64,000 bases of DNA from Drechslerella dactyloides (lineage: Eukaryota; Ascomycota; Orbiliomycetes; Orbiliales; Orbiliaceae), in assembly GCA_020064725.1 (NCBI GenBank), contig JAGTWJ010000019.1, positions 1,798,001 to 1,862,000 on the forward strand. The letters run 5' to 3'. Below, piece by piece: positions 12,539 to 24,035 of the stretch; positions within the stretch are counted from its first letter, which is position 1; each line of letters opens with the position of its first letter. Both the position numbers and the translations under genes were made by a program. The notes under the pieces were generated by a model. It saw nothing but the letters and a program-made list of their open reading frames with translations, had not been told where the DNA came from and ran no database searches.

Positions 12539-15289
12539 ATGGACGCTACATCGATTAAGATTAGGGCCGTCTCGCGGCCGTCGAACCTCAGCCGGAAGGT
12601 GATCACACCGAAGCCGCTCAACTTGAAGCCCTCGTCCGTCAAGTTAAAGAAGAAGGGCGGCCAGCACTACTCCCTCCAAGACGAGAATTTCGATCCTCGG
12701 CCGTTTTCGTTCCTCGAGAACAACCCGGTTACACCAGGTTTCGAGCCAATCACACCTTTCGAAATGACGCCTCCCAACTCGGACGGAGGCGCGGAGGAGG
12801 AAGACGAAATCGAGGACGACATTGATGATGATAATGATAGCATCATAATAGATAGTCCCGGCCCCACTGCTGACTTCCATAATAACAATCGAATGCGGAA
12901 GGCGATGAAGAAATACGATGACGATATTGACACTGAGGAAGATGAGCGACTACGGCACGAGGAGGCTGACTACCTCGCACGTAATCTCGGCTTCTCGCAA
13001 TCCCAACCGGTCACTTCAAGCGTCCGCAGTCTCTTATTAAAGAAGTCAGCCAAGAAGGCGAGCAGGCAGTCTTCGAAGTATCGTGAGAGCAGAGAAACAG
13101 TATTCTCAGAGGATAGTGTCTTTTCCGAAGAGAGTAACTCGACAGCTCGGGGCAATTCGCGATTCTCGGTATCAACTGCTGCAGAAACCGAGTTCGATCC
13201 CACCACTCCGTTCATGGACACTGGCTTCGACGACTACTTCGACAATTCGAAGACTCCCCAAGCCAACACCAGTCAGAATCTGTTGCTTCGAGGGGCACCA
13301 CCTCCCTCTGCCACCCGAGCTAAGTTTGTGACTACGGAGCTCGTCATGCCCATGCCACAACATCCTACCCCGCTGTCGCCGACAATGGAGAGATTCCTGT
13401 CGAGGATGTCCGAGGTCATCTCGTCTCCAATGAGTACCACGTTTCCTGAGGAAGCTGAAAGCATTGACTATCAGATGGATACAATCATGCCCCTCCCACA
13501 GAAGCAGGAATTCAAGATCCCGTCGCATGTTATCGATGTGAATCTTGTGTCCGTCGTGGCTATGGACTTTAGCCCACAGCCGATGATCGATATCACCGCG
13601 AACGCTCCGCTTGTCCAGCAGGAATGCGATCCTATAGCTGAGCCAAAGCAGTCTAACAGCAATGTGCAGCAGATAATGTACATTATCCCCATCCTCCTCA
13701 ACGACCCCGCGAGCTTCTGCGCCTGCGATAAAGCACATGTAGACAGCGACACCGCTTCGCTAGCCTCCGTCAGCAGGTCTGCTCTGCATCCCAATAATCT
13801 CCTGCGATTTGAGAACGTCGTCGTTCAAATGCGCCTGGCCCCACGGCCTCGCATCCGTCGGCATGGCTGGACGTTCCTCAACATCGGCATCCCCACACGC
13901 ATCGTCGTCGGGATCCTTGACCATCTGGAGAAGGAGATGATCAGCATGGGTAAATGCAAGATGGTTCTCCACGGCGACTATTACTGGATATACACTCCCG
14001 TCCGCGCATTCACCAAAATCTACAAGCGACAATCGCTCACCTCGCCGACTAATGGTCCATCCCGCTCGAACACCAAAACTCCAAAAACAGCCGCCGACCT
14101 CAACAACATTGATGAAGAAGACGAAGATAATGACAGCGTCATTGATGACTCTGACGACGAAAATCCCGAAGATGAAGAATCGCAAACTGTGTACACCGAA
14201 CTCCCCGACTCCCGCTTCTACTCCTTGCTCGAAACTCGATCCCTCTCGGTCGACTTGTACACAGAATTATACGCCAAATCCACCGCTGAATACCCCATGG
14301 ACTCCGCCTCGCAAGGCGACTTTTCGCTCGGCTTCTCCATCCGCGAGATCATTGTTACCGCAGAAAGCAACGTCCGGGGCCCAGACTGGCACCACGTCAA
14401 ATCCCAGCGCACAAAGTGCCTAGCTCGCGGCCACGCCGGCGAGACGATCAGTCCCATCAGCGGTCTAAACCGTAGCGTCGTCGGCTCGCCGTTCAATCCA
14501 GGCTCCGTAAATGCGCAGGCTATCAACCAGTGGAACAACAACGTAACCGCGGGCTCGGTGCGCAGCGCAAGCAACCTCGGCAATCCAGTCGACCGATGGG
14601 ACCCGAACTCAACACCCGTGCAGCGGGATCCCAACGCCACGCCTGTCGCGCGATCCGTCGCGAATGGTAGCGTCGTAAACGGCCATGACTACAATTCCAT
14701 ATCACGGTACGGATCGCGCGCAGCCACCGCCACGCCCGGCGCATGCAGCCACTGCGGCAGCCAAGTCGGAGAGAATTATGGCAGCCCCTCGTCCTCCTCG
14801 TCGGCACTAGGCGTGAGCCCAAGCCCACATCACACACACGGGTATGTCGAAAAGCGCAGCGGCTCCTCCATGAGCGCGACCTACCGCAGTCAAAACCAGA
14901 GCCTGAACATGATCCGCGAGGACGGACGTCAGAGCAGCCGCGGGCATCGCATGGCAGACGTCGACTCCCAGAGTAGCAGAAGTCACAGCCGGAATAGGGA
15001 CGTAGAGCCCCGCAGCGGAAGCAAAGTGCGGAGCGCAAGCCAGCTGAGTCACCGAAACAAGGACGGGCGAAGCAGTGCGCAGCGACGGCGGGAAGACCGG
15101 TCACAGAGCCGAGACCGGACGATTGAGCGAGACGCGGCGTCCACGCCGAGAATGCCGCAGACCACGTCGACTACGTATGATAGCGAGAACTGGGGTCCAA
15201 GAGATATGACCATGCCGACGTTGGACGAATCCTCGCCCGAGAAATCACGGAAGCGGTGGGGCCGAAAGAAGAAGAAGTATGTTGACTGA
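12539..15289 (+). CDS. Unknown 916-residue acidic/Ser-rich protein, larger member of a two-copy family
   Basis: A single open frame without introns begins with ATG at 12539. The N-terminal 350 residues are low-complexity and contain an acidic run of Glu/Asp near residues 80-105. A globular core follows: NLVSVVAMDF, LLRFENVVVQM, TFLNIGIPTRIVVGILDHL (about 450-470), CKMVLHGDYYWIY, an acidic insert, then GDFSLGFSIREIIVTAE (about 595-612) and CLARGHAGE. The C-terminal 270 residues are Ser/Arg-rich and end in a basic RKRWGRKKKK tail. The same core motifs occur in order in the gene at 29125-30351, so the two are likely paralogues. No enzyme motif, signal peptide or membrane segment is seen. Function unknown; the basic tail could suit nucleic acid or nuclear import (inference). 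It converges on the ATPase gene with 352 bases between stops. Confidence 0.8.
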   Translation: MDATSIKIRAVSRPSNLSRKVITPKPLNLKPSSVKLKKKGGQHYSLQDENFDPRPFSFLENNPVTPGFEPITPFEMTPPNSDGGAEEEDEIEDDIDDDNDSIIIDSPGPTADFHNNNRMRKAMKKYDDDIDTEEDERLRHEEADYLARNLGFSQSQPVTSSVRSLLLKKSAKKASRQSSKYRESRETVFSEDSVFSEESNSTARGNSRFSVSTAAETEFDPTTPFMDTGFDDYFDNSKTPQANTSQNLLLRGAPPPSATRAKFVTTELVMPMPQHPTPLSPTMERFLSRMSEVISSPMSTTFPEEAESIDYQMDTIMPLPQKQEFKIPSHVIDVNLVSVVAMDFSPQPMIDITANAPLVQQECDPIAEPKQSNSNVQQIMYIIPILLNDPASFCACDKAHVDSDTASLASVSRSALHPNNLLRFENVVVQMRLAPRPRIRRHGWTFLNIGIPTRIVVGILDHLEKEMISMGKCKMVLHGDYYWIYTPVRAFTKIYKRQSLTSPTNGPSRSNTKTPKTAADLNNIDEEDEDNDSVIDDSDDENPEDEESQTVYTELPDSRFYSLLETRSLSVDLYTELYAKSTAEYPMDSASQGDFSLGFSIREIIVTAESNVRGPDWHHVKSQRTKCLARGHAGETISPISGLNRSVVGSPFNPGSVNAQAINQWNNNVTAGSVRSASNLGNPVDRWDPNSTPVQRDPNATPVARSVANGSVVNGHDYNSISRYGSRAATATPGACSHCGSQVGENYGSPSSSSSALGVSPSPHHTHGYVEKRSGSSMSATYRSQNQSLNMIREDGRQSSRGHRMADVDSQSSRSHSRNRDVEPRSGSKVRSASQLSHRNKDGRSSAQRRREDRSQSRDRTIERDAASTPRMPQTTSTTYDSENWGPRDMTMPTLDESSPEKSRKRWGRKKKKYVD

Positions 15290-15641
15290 GAAGATGCATA
15301 GTGTGCATCAACTGGGGTGGGAGTGCATGCTATTTTTGTCCATCTAAATACATTTTTTCGCCGTATATGCATATCGTATTCATGTTGATAGCCTTTTAGT
15401 CGATGTTGATACATCTAGCGTATTGATTAACCAAGCAATTATTTATCTTGTGATTCATTATTCCTAACACTCCTATCTACCCTGAACAGACTAATCTACG
15501 AACCTTTTCGGTCAATACTCATACACGCTGGCTAATAGTCGAGAAGAGAACTCGCGTACTCCATATCCGAACATTCTGATAGCACTCTGTCGCCGGTACC
15601 CGCAATTTTACCTAAGAACTCCTTTCCAGTGAACCGTTACC
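15290..15641. other. Convergent 3' intergenic region
   Basis: This A+T-rich stretch of 352 bases separates the stop codons of two convergent genes and probably carries both 3' UTRs. No other feature is visible. Confidence 0.5.
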
Positions 15642-18600
15642 TCAATACCTCAACTTGCACCAGAGGATGATACTCGCAATGATGAAAACTGGCGCAACGC
15701 TAACAGCCTCCCCAATGCCAGCATACTGCGGCGGGATACTCCACCCGGTGATTCCCGCAGCAATCAAAATCGCGCCAAAGTTGTATATGATCGCCCACGC
15801 GAAATTATATTTGATAAGCGTCATTGCTCTCTTACTCAAAGTCAGGAGAGCGAGGACCCCAGTTAGGGAAGAGGAGATGATGCCGGCGTCCGCGCATCCC
15901 GCTGCGATATCAGTACAGTTACTCATGGTAACACCAATATCCGCCTGCGTGAGAGCAGCAGCATCGTTTGTCCCGTCTCCCAGAAACAAAACGTACTGAT
16001 GTGGCGTCCTGAATCGCCTGAGGAAACGAGTAAATCGCCATCCACACTGCCTAAGTATGGCCTGGTCCCCCTCTGCTTTCGTCTGGAGGACCTGAATGCG
16101 GAGCGATTTCTCCTCAGGCGAACACTCTCCGTATACGTTGGCGGGGTGGATACCAATCATCTCAGCGACTCGCCGACAGACAGCAATTTGGTCACCGCTG
16201 AGCATGTGACATTGGATATTCAGCTCTTGTAGTTTTGCAATGACTTGAGCCGCCTCGGGGCGAATGGTATCCGATAGACCAAAAATCGCAACTATGATGT
16301 CTTTTTTAGCATCCACAACGACGAATGGCGTGCGAGCAACGTCTTCAATGATGTCATGGTAAACAGATTTGTCGAAGTTCTTCAACCCTTCCTTCAGAAC
16401 CCAGGATGGTTTACCGCCTCGTAAATGGAGATTGCCGATGAAGCCTTCGATGCCTTTGCCAACAATAGATCTGATTCTTTTATCTTCGTCTGGGAGACTT
16501 CTCTCCTCGTTATGTCGCTCTTTCAATTTATCGCTGACCGCTTTAGCAACTGGGTGGTGGTCTCGGGCAACCAGTCGATAAATGAGATTCTGAACTTCTT
16601 GGACGTCCTTATCGTTAGAATCATCCACCCATCGATCTTGAATCCAATATTTTGCAGCTGCGACTTGGAGTTTTCCAGTCGTCAGAGTCCCTGTCTTGTC
16701 AGCGACGAAGTGCATGATCCCGGTCCCTTTCTCGAGAGATGCCGGCGACTTTATGACAATACCGTTCTTGACGCCAACCTGGGTTGAGAATATCAAGACA
16801 GTCGGGACCGCTAAGGCAATGGCGCAAGGGCAAGATATCGCTAGTATGGTGATAGCCACTGTAATTGCCTTCGAGGCAGCCGCTTCAGTGTCGAGATTCT
16901 GGTGTTTACCGGCAGAGCTTCGAGGCGCTAGATAATAGATCAACCATCCAAATAGAGCCACTATCGCGATAATGAGAACAGCAGGCGTAAGCCAACCCGC
17001 AACTCTATCGGCAAGAGCTTGTAATTTAGGTGGAGAGCCCGTTGCGGTGTTCACCAGCTTCTTCATCAACGAAATGGTGTTCTCGGGGATCAGTCGTGTG
17101 GCCCGATATTCAACTCTCCCTTCGATCACCTTGGATCCGGCGATGATGCTAGCCCCTCTTTTCATCTGAGTCGGTGCTGATTCGCCGGTGAGATGGCTTT
17201 CATCCATAATCGCCTCTCCATTGATGACAACGCCGTCTGTAACAGCGGTTTCTCCGGCTTGAGAAAGGAGGACGTCACCGTAGTGCAAAAGTCGTACATC
17301 TTCAGTCTTCCACCTTCTATTTCGGATGGCGGAAAATGTCCCTTGGATGCTGCGCATGCATGTCTTCTCTTGCATGCTGTCCACTGATATCCTGTTCGTT
17401 GCCCAATGCTTGATGTATCCTGTGAGAAGACGTCCTGCCAATATCAACGTGATTAAGAGTGCGCTCGCTTCGAAGATTGCATCGTGTCGTTCCATGTCAG
17501 CGTGTGTTGGAGCCTTTCCTGTAAGAAGCTTCTGAGCTTCACGCTCGATGTTCAGGCCGTAATATACAAGAGAGTATAGGTAGGCCGCATTCGTCGACAG
17601 CGTGATGAGGCAGTCCATGTCGAGTCGACGTAAACGAAAGAGTGAGCGGTATGCATTTATGTATATGCTAAGGCCTAGGAGCTGAACGCCTGTAGCAAGT
17701 AGGAGACACAGAGTCTGAAGCGCTATGAATGTCGCTAGTCCACGGGTGTCCATATCAGTAGCCGCGGGAACAGTCGTCCGTATGCTTGGAGTCCAGACGA
17801 TAACCAAGATTGGAACTGTCAACAATGTTGCGAGAAGAGTAGACGTTGCAAGACTACGCAACTCCTTCCTTGAATCTCGGGCGGCAATTTCATCAGGCTC
17901 CTCTAGCTCCTCCAAGTCGACGGTGAGATTCACTCGCGGGAAGCTTCGAATGTACTGCAGTAAGTCTCGCACATGAAGGGTCTGTGGGTCGTATCGAATG
18001 TCGAAGAGCTTTGAATACATGGCCTCTCCTTTCTCGAGGTCGTATGTTAGATCAGACTCCAGTCGCCAGTCGCAAAAGTAATCCACCACCTTTGAGAGCA
18101 AAGTTGTTTCAGGCTTCTCCTCGACAGCATCGAGTATTCCATCTACCCCCTTGAGGAGCATGACGTACGTTCGAATAGCTTCCGCCTCAATGTTTTCGGG
18201 GAAGCCGACCCGCATTCGTATTATGTGCCTGAACCTGTTACTTTGACCTCCGCCATTGTCTCGAAGGATCTTGCATTTGAAGCCGGTCCTCCTCTGCACC
18301 GTGGCACATATATCTTCTTTTGGGTTTTTGATGATCATCGAGTCATACCATAGGTCTGCTCGCCCTTGCATGAAGTTTGTCCTGATTCCCTTTGAGCCTC
18401 TAGGTATGATGCCCTTCACTTCTCGTATTGCTTTTGTCAGTTTTGTCTCGCATGTAGTACATGTCATTCCGATGACTCCCAGTGAAATATAGCGTAGTGA
18501 TTTGCCCGAAGAGGCAGCGGAGACCTCAGATGGGAGAGAATCTAGCGAGTCTGCCATTTCTGATTGTATATCGTGGTCTTCTAGACAGCAGCTTCTGATG

Positions 18601-19683
18601 GCTATGCTGCCTTCCTCCACGATTCGGCAACAGAGATTGGTAACCTGAGCCTTTTCGAAAACGAGAAGTAAGAGGTCTTTTATCAAAGCACAGACGCATT
18701 GGAATTTGTTTTTTGTGCGTTGCAGGGTAGCGAATTCTCGATGAAAGGCGCAAGGTGGGTGAATTTTTTGAAGTTGGTAGTGGTGATGGTGGTTCGTAAC
18801 GAAGGAGTGGGGCAGGCCGAGCAGAATGGAATTTAAAGACTGAGGGATGCCGTTCTCGATGTTAATTTCCCCACTATGTTTTGCTATCTGATGGGAGCTT
18901 CCATCACTTTTCTCAGAGGCACTTTCTTGAGAGTGCCTGCTCTGCTCCTCTTGAGGGCTCTTTGAAAATTCATGGTGATGGTCGTGTCCCTTGTGACTCT
19001 CTGAATCATTATGATGATCATGATGTCTATATGCTTCCTGGTAGCCCTCTGAGCCTTCATGATGCGCTTATATGATTATTAGTTCTGACTTCTCATGATT
19101 TTGTGCCTCCGGGTCTGTTTAGGACATACCGTCTTCCGACTCAACGCTTCCGTGACTTTGGCAGCTACTGCTGCAATGGCTGTCGCTTTGTTGGCTTGTG
19201 AAGCTCAAGTCAGCAGACGACGTTCGCCCAGTCGTTTCTTCATATGCTATATGCTCCTTGAAGGGTATTCCGTTGACGTTTGTCTCGTCGTGCAGGTTGT
19301 ATTTACAAAGGATTGCCGCCAAGTTGTTCCAGCAAGCATCTTCACCGCATCAACCAGTCAGCTCTCCACTTGTATCCCACTATGTCGCCAATAAACGCGC
19401 CACTCACCAGTGCAGCCGCAGGATCTATCCGTTGCTGGATGGCAGCATTGAGGTTTTCTCACGTTGATGTTAGCGAGATTTTTGATAACGGATTGTAGAG
19501 AAGTAGTTTTGGTAGTTGGCCGAAGCTTGACGTTTCAACGTCATGTCACCCCATCCTATGTCAGCAACTATTGAGTACCGATTTCCCAAAGCCATGGATA
19601 TATCCGCAACTAACCTTTGTAGACGCGCCAAGGCTTCCGCTACCCTCGGCCTTAATGTAATCGGCGGAGGTTTGGGCCGCCAT
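15642..19683 (-). CDS. Heavy-metal (copper-type) P1B ATPase with Cys/His-rich N-terminus
   Basis: Four exons join in phase: 19683-19615, 19525-19408, 19339-19130 and 19066-15642, about 1273 residues. The N-terminus carries CC and CGC cysteine pairs near PQCCHP and DRSCGC, then a His-rich stretch with HHDHH and HDHHH. One HMA domain has GMTCTTC (about residue 333). The catalytic core is complete: TGES (about 758), the intramembrane metal motif CPC (about 878), the phosphorylation site DKTGTL (about 920), HP (about 967) and GDGTND (about 1161), with hydrophobic helices between them. CPC with HMA points to Cu(I)-type transport across a cell or organelle membrane. The first ATG inside the large exon is at 18686, but the frame is open above it and joins the upstream exons, so a start there would lose the metal-rich region. 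Exons 1 and 2 are the least certain. Confidence 0.9.
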
Positions 19684-21826
19684 TCCATACGAAGCCGCCC
19701 ATGCGGGACCAATCGGACGGTACTGATTTGCTTTTTGAGTAGCCGTGTGGACTATCGAGCTGGTAGTTGTGCGAACCGTCAGAGGCGAGTTTTGAAGACT
19801 CCTCCAGCTGCCGAGGGATTGAAGAATAGACGGCGCTGATATGTCATCGATTTTATATCGTTATTATTATGGCTAGTTTTCACCTAGTGCATCTCGCGCT
19901 GATCCAACAGCAATCTCGAAGATCATGAAGCAGCTGACAAACGTCCAACCTTCAATGCAACTACAGGAGCCGAGAGGGGGCGAGAGAATAGATCGAATTG
20001 CTCGGTTTGAACAAGCTTCATACTAATCTACCGCAGTATAAACCAGGCCGGTTAGTGAGTATCCGCGTTCTCCTTTAATGATTGCATTTGAATGCCAATG
20101 GGGTATAGAATAGCTAATTTGATAGCGTGCGTCGGGAAGGCATGTGCTCTTATGCGCGTGAGAGAGCGTGCCCTTAGCTGCTCACTTGCATCCCCCCATA
20201 CCTAGCAGAATACGGGCCTGGCCATTCGCCTCGACAAGGGTGAGTATACAGAGTTTCGCGACGCATATGACGGTGTGAATCTGCGGGTGAATCCATATGC
20301 ACGGACTCTCTGGTTTGTCTGACACTTAGATGAACTTTCGTTCGTAACTCACCTGTTCGTACAACCAGTAATTGATTATCGATTCTCGAGCTATCGCGAT
20401 TTAGAGGAGGGTGTATAGATTAGAGTTTACCAGATCATGCATGCACGTCGCATGCAGTTGAGGTCGACGGATCTAGGTTGATTCGGATCCCCAGTAGGAA
20501 CGGCCAAATTTCAGCCGAAAACACGATTTATCTCGTTTCATATATACCCCTGCTCATGAGCAGCGGCATCAACGGTAACTGGCTCATCTTCGCGTCCGTC
20601 TATGCATTTGACCGACTTGTGTGACACTCCGATGGTTCAACGTTGCAGTTCGCCCTTGCCAATGCAATCTTAGTATTGGTAGCTAGCGCTAGCTCTCATG
20701 CATGCATGCGAATATAACGATCACGCCAGCCTGCTTGCATACGTACATGTCGCACAAACTAACCTTAAGCTTGTGTAACATGCATGCCAAATGCAGATTG
20801 AAGGAACGCCGCCCGGTCACGACGCCGTTACGCGCAGTAAGTATGCACGAAAACTTATGCCTACCCAGATATGTATCAATATCCACATTCTATTCTATCA
20901 CGTCCATGATGGTCCTGTTGATTGATATTAATTTGTACCATGATTTCACGAGAACTGTGTCGCGTGTTGATAATCGCTGTCACGCAAGTCTGGCCTCGAG
21001 ACTATATATGATGATATTATTGATTAAATCACTATGTTACCGCATGTCCGGGTATCTCCTTACGGCTTATTTTCAAGCGCCTAAAGCAAAAACTTCTCCG
21101 CTCATCTCGGTCGTTCTAAGCGTAGATCCGCCGATATTGCAGTCGTTCTTGTGCCTTGCCTTAGGCCAAAATAATGTGTTGTGTATGGTATTTTCTAATC
21201 CTTGCTTCAGCCCAATGAAAACGCGGCGCTAGACCTCATTATTCCTGATTCAGGAACATCCAAGTAGCCTTTGCATTGGCGAAGCTGTCAATGTCACGAC
21301 CGCGCGCGATACTCTGGAAAGTTCATCAGGCAGATCGGATGGCTTCATCGTCTCCTGAGCCTTTGGCTTCGGGACTTCTTGTCGGTTTGGGCTCAACTGA
21401 GGCTCAAACGGCGATGCCTCAGTCCTACATTTTATTGTACTCGGCTTTTCAGCGCAAATATGAAACTTCGAAACATATCACTCTAGGCAAATTTCATAGC
21501 TCCGGACTGATGGGCCAAACACCAGCGCAGCTCCTGCAGGTTCACAGACTGAAGAGTGTGGGATGTGCAAACTTGGGCACCGAAACATGGTGACCATTTC
21601 AAAGAGCAGGGTGGAGCAAAAACTTCCATCAACTCCGACGTTTCGACCCCTCTAGCCGTTGAGACGCCTGTGATGGAAAGATTCAACAGAACTTCCATCT
21701 TCTCAGGTAGAGATATATAACACATGTTCGCAGGACTCACATCAATCTTCTACCTGCCCGCCTACTCGCATATCTGGACAAGATTTGCATCGGTTAGCTT
21801 TCCGCTAGATATATAGTCTTCTGTCA
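19684..21826. other. 2.1-kb A+T-rich gap
   Basis: I see no supported gene. The region contains the ATPase promoter on one side and the HMG-box promoter on the other. TGCATGCA palindromes occur at 20438 and 20699. The longest frames (for example 20702-21232) have no recognisable motif. Confidence 0.5.
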
Positions 21827-22762
21827 GTGTCAAATTCATCTATCCACTCAGAGAGCATTACTTTGATAACTACAAGCCCGCCTGGGACACCGGAGACCAG
21901 CTCAGCATATTCCGGTTCGGTACCAATATCAGACACCATGGTGCACAGCGCAAAGTCCGCAGAAAGTTTACCCAAGAAAGCCAGACAAGCACATAACAAC
22001 AAAGTCCCGCCCGATGCACCTAGGAGAAACCTCAGCTCTTTTGTCATGTTCGCCAACGTCCGTCGGAAAGAATTGAAGGAACGGTTTCCGAATCGCTCCT
22101 TTCCCGATATACAGTCCGATATCTCAAGTGAATGGGCTAAGATGAACGACGATAGTAAGACGCCGTGGAAGCGAGCTATGACTGATGACAAAGAAAGATA
22201 TAAACGAGAGATGGAGTTATACCGCAAGCATGGCCCTCACTGGGTCTGGGTCGTTGGCCACAAGATGAGATTGGAATTAGGGCTTACGGACGAGGACTGC
22301 ACGCAGCTGAAATGGGACTCTTTAACAGAATCCAGGAGCGACCCCGGTCGTAGCCCAGAGGTAGCACAGAAGCATATTCGTCTAGGCAACCAGCCTGGAG
22401 CGAGAGGAACCGACGATGTCCCGGGGAACTCGCTGCAGCAACCACAAAAATCAACACACCAAATGGTACCTTGCGGAAGCAGCGCTCGCGGGGACCTGGT
22501 AGACCCGGAGAGCTTTGTCAACTCACGGGCTCCTGCAGAAAGTATTCCCACGGTCAGAAAATCACGATCTGAGAGTCCGGAGATTCGCAGGCGAAGCCAG
22601 CCTTTCATTGATGGGTCTGCTATCCATGATGGGTCTGACCAAAACTGGAGCCATGAATGGCCTCATGTCCCGCCTAGCGGAGAAATGTCTTACCCAAGCT
22701 ACGTATCTGATTGGTTTTGCTTAGATCCTGAATGGCAAGACAGTTACCAGTGGAGAGACTAG
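21827..22762 (+). CDS. HMG-box protein (311 residues)
   Basis: One open frame without introns starts at ATG 21827. Residues 62-135 match an HMG box: the PxAPRR entry, SSFVMFANVRRKELKERFP, an aromatic SEW in helix 2, and WKRAMTDDKERYKREMELY in helix 3. The spacing is that of HMG-B/NHP6-type boxes rather than of a mating-type MATA_HMG box. The N-terminal 50 residues are Ser/Thr-rich and the C-terminal half is Ser/Pro-rich with no other domain. A nuclear DNA-bending or architectural role is expected from the family. Several usual box positions differ (for example SFVMFA for the common AYMFFA), so it is a divergent member. It lies alone between two gaps, and no neighbour suggests a pathway. Confidence 0.8.
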   Translation: MSNSSIHSESITLITTSPPGTPETSSAYSGSVPISDTMVHSAKSAESLPKKARQAHNNKVPPDAPRRNLSSFVMFANVRRKELKERFPNRSFPDIQSDISSEWAKMNDDSKTPWKRAMTDDKERYKREMELYRKHGPHWVWVVGHKMRLELGLTDEDCTQLKWDSLTESRSDPGRSPEVAQKHIRLGNQPGARGTDDVPGNSLQQPQKSTHQMVPCGSSARGDLVDPESFVNSRAPAESIPTVRKSRSESPEIRRRSQPFIDGSAIHDGSDQNWSHEWPHVPPSGEMSYPSYVSDWFCLDPEWQDSYQWRD

Positions 22763-24035
22763 CAGCAGACCGACGGCGAGCATTTACTCCAGTATGACTC
22801 CAATGCGAGATATCCATCAAACCTAACTATGCAGCGGGCCTGCTCAATAATACTGAGGAGCGGTAGAGATGGTGTTCAATATATTCTCCTAGACAGCTAC
22901 ATAGCTACGCTGAGGACAGAGTAATCAATAATGTTAATCGTGGTGTTACTACACGTATATGCATGCAGCCTATATCTCATATGCATTCAAATGACAATCC
23001 CTACAAGCCATCTCGCTATATATCTAGGAAAATCTCTGATATGACTGTTTGTCAATGCTGTAGACGACCTAGCTGTTACGTCCAGCTAGTATGGCTTGTT
23101 TGCTTTCTTCTTTCTTTTCGTTTTTTTCATTTGTGGCCTCACACGTACCCAAGGTCATGTAATGCAGCCTGAAAGTACATGAATGGGCTCTCGCGATGTG
23201 TCAAGTCCACAGTGCTTCGGTGGTCTGAAAATAGCATTTTGCTAACGTATAACGTCGCGGCCTATGGCTTGAAGCAGATAATATAAAGTTGCGGATAGAT
23301 CCGCAGACCGTGACACAAAACGGAAAGCTTGGTCGGAGCTGCTGCATCGCATTGCTCTATTGTTATATCTTTTTATCGATATGGTGTGAAACCGCATGGA
23401 TGATCTCTAATAATAGACATATTGCGTCAGTTCCGATTGAAGCAGCTTAGACCCGCTCGAGCTTTCGGTTGTGCGGGCTGCTTATCATTACGCTGTGAAC
23501 CTTAGCTAACAAAGGGATCGTTTGGGTGTTGATGCTGCTGAAACACATTCGCAAGTTTCGCACCACACAAGAGCGCGGGCCATCTCACGGCCCAAACAGA
23601 TACACTCTTTGTTCCTCGCGAATTTGGACTACGCGTACGCGAAATTGTAAGTGGTAGAACAATGTTTTGCAGGCCAGACTGCCGTACTTTGGTAGAACGA
23701 TGAACCTACTCACAGAGTATGACTTCGTAAGATCCCCTACCCTTCGGTCATCTAAACGTTTTGTGAATTCTCGAACAGCGGAGACTGAGACCCATATTTT
23801 TCTCATCGATCTCTAGTTCCCTTGCATGCAGCACCGAGTTGACTCAAAGTTCCTGATCTCAATTAGATAGCATCTCTCCGCCAGAGAAAGTAAGAAAACT
23901 TGAGTCTCAATCAAGTATCCGAAGTTGCACCTGGGTCTCTGATGAACAAGACAGCATATTATTGGTTACACCCTCCTCACCATTTAGGCCAGGTAATATC
24001 GATTCTCGAAAAGAATCTGAAGCACTGGTAGCACG
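22763..24035. other. 1.3-kb gap
   Basis: No gene is supported. The sequence is A+T-rich, with TGCATGCA at 22960 and 23823. It should include the 3' end of the HMG-box transcript and the promoter of the downstream membrane-protein gene. Confidence 0.5.

Noticed and set aside
19684..21826. Repeat-induced point mutation (RIP) in the A+T-rich gap
   Set aside because: The gap is A+T-rich, but no duplicated or transposon-like sequence is visible, and dinucleotide ratios were not computed.
21827..22762. HMG-box gene as a mating-type locus
   Set aside because: The box is of HMG-B/NHP6 type, and neither APN2 nor SLA2 flanks it.
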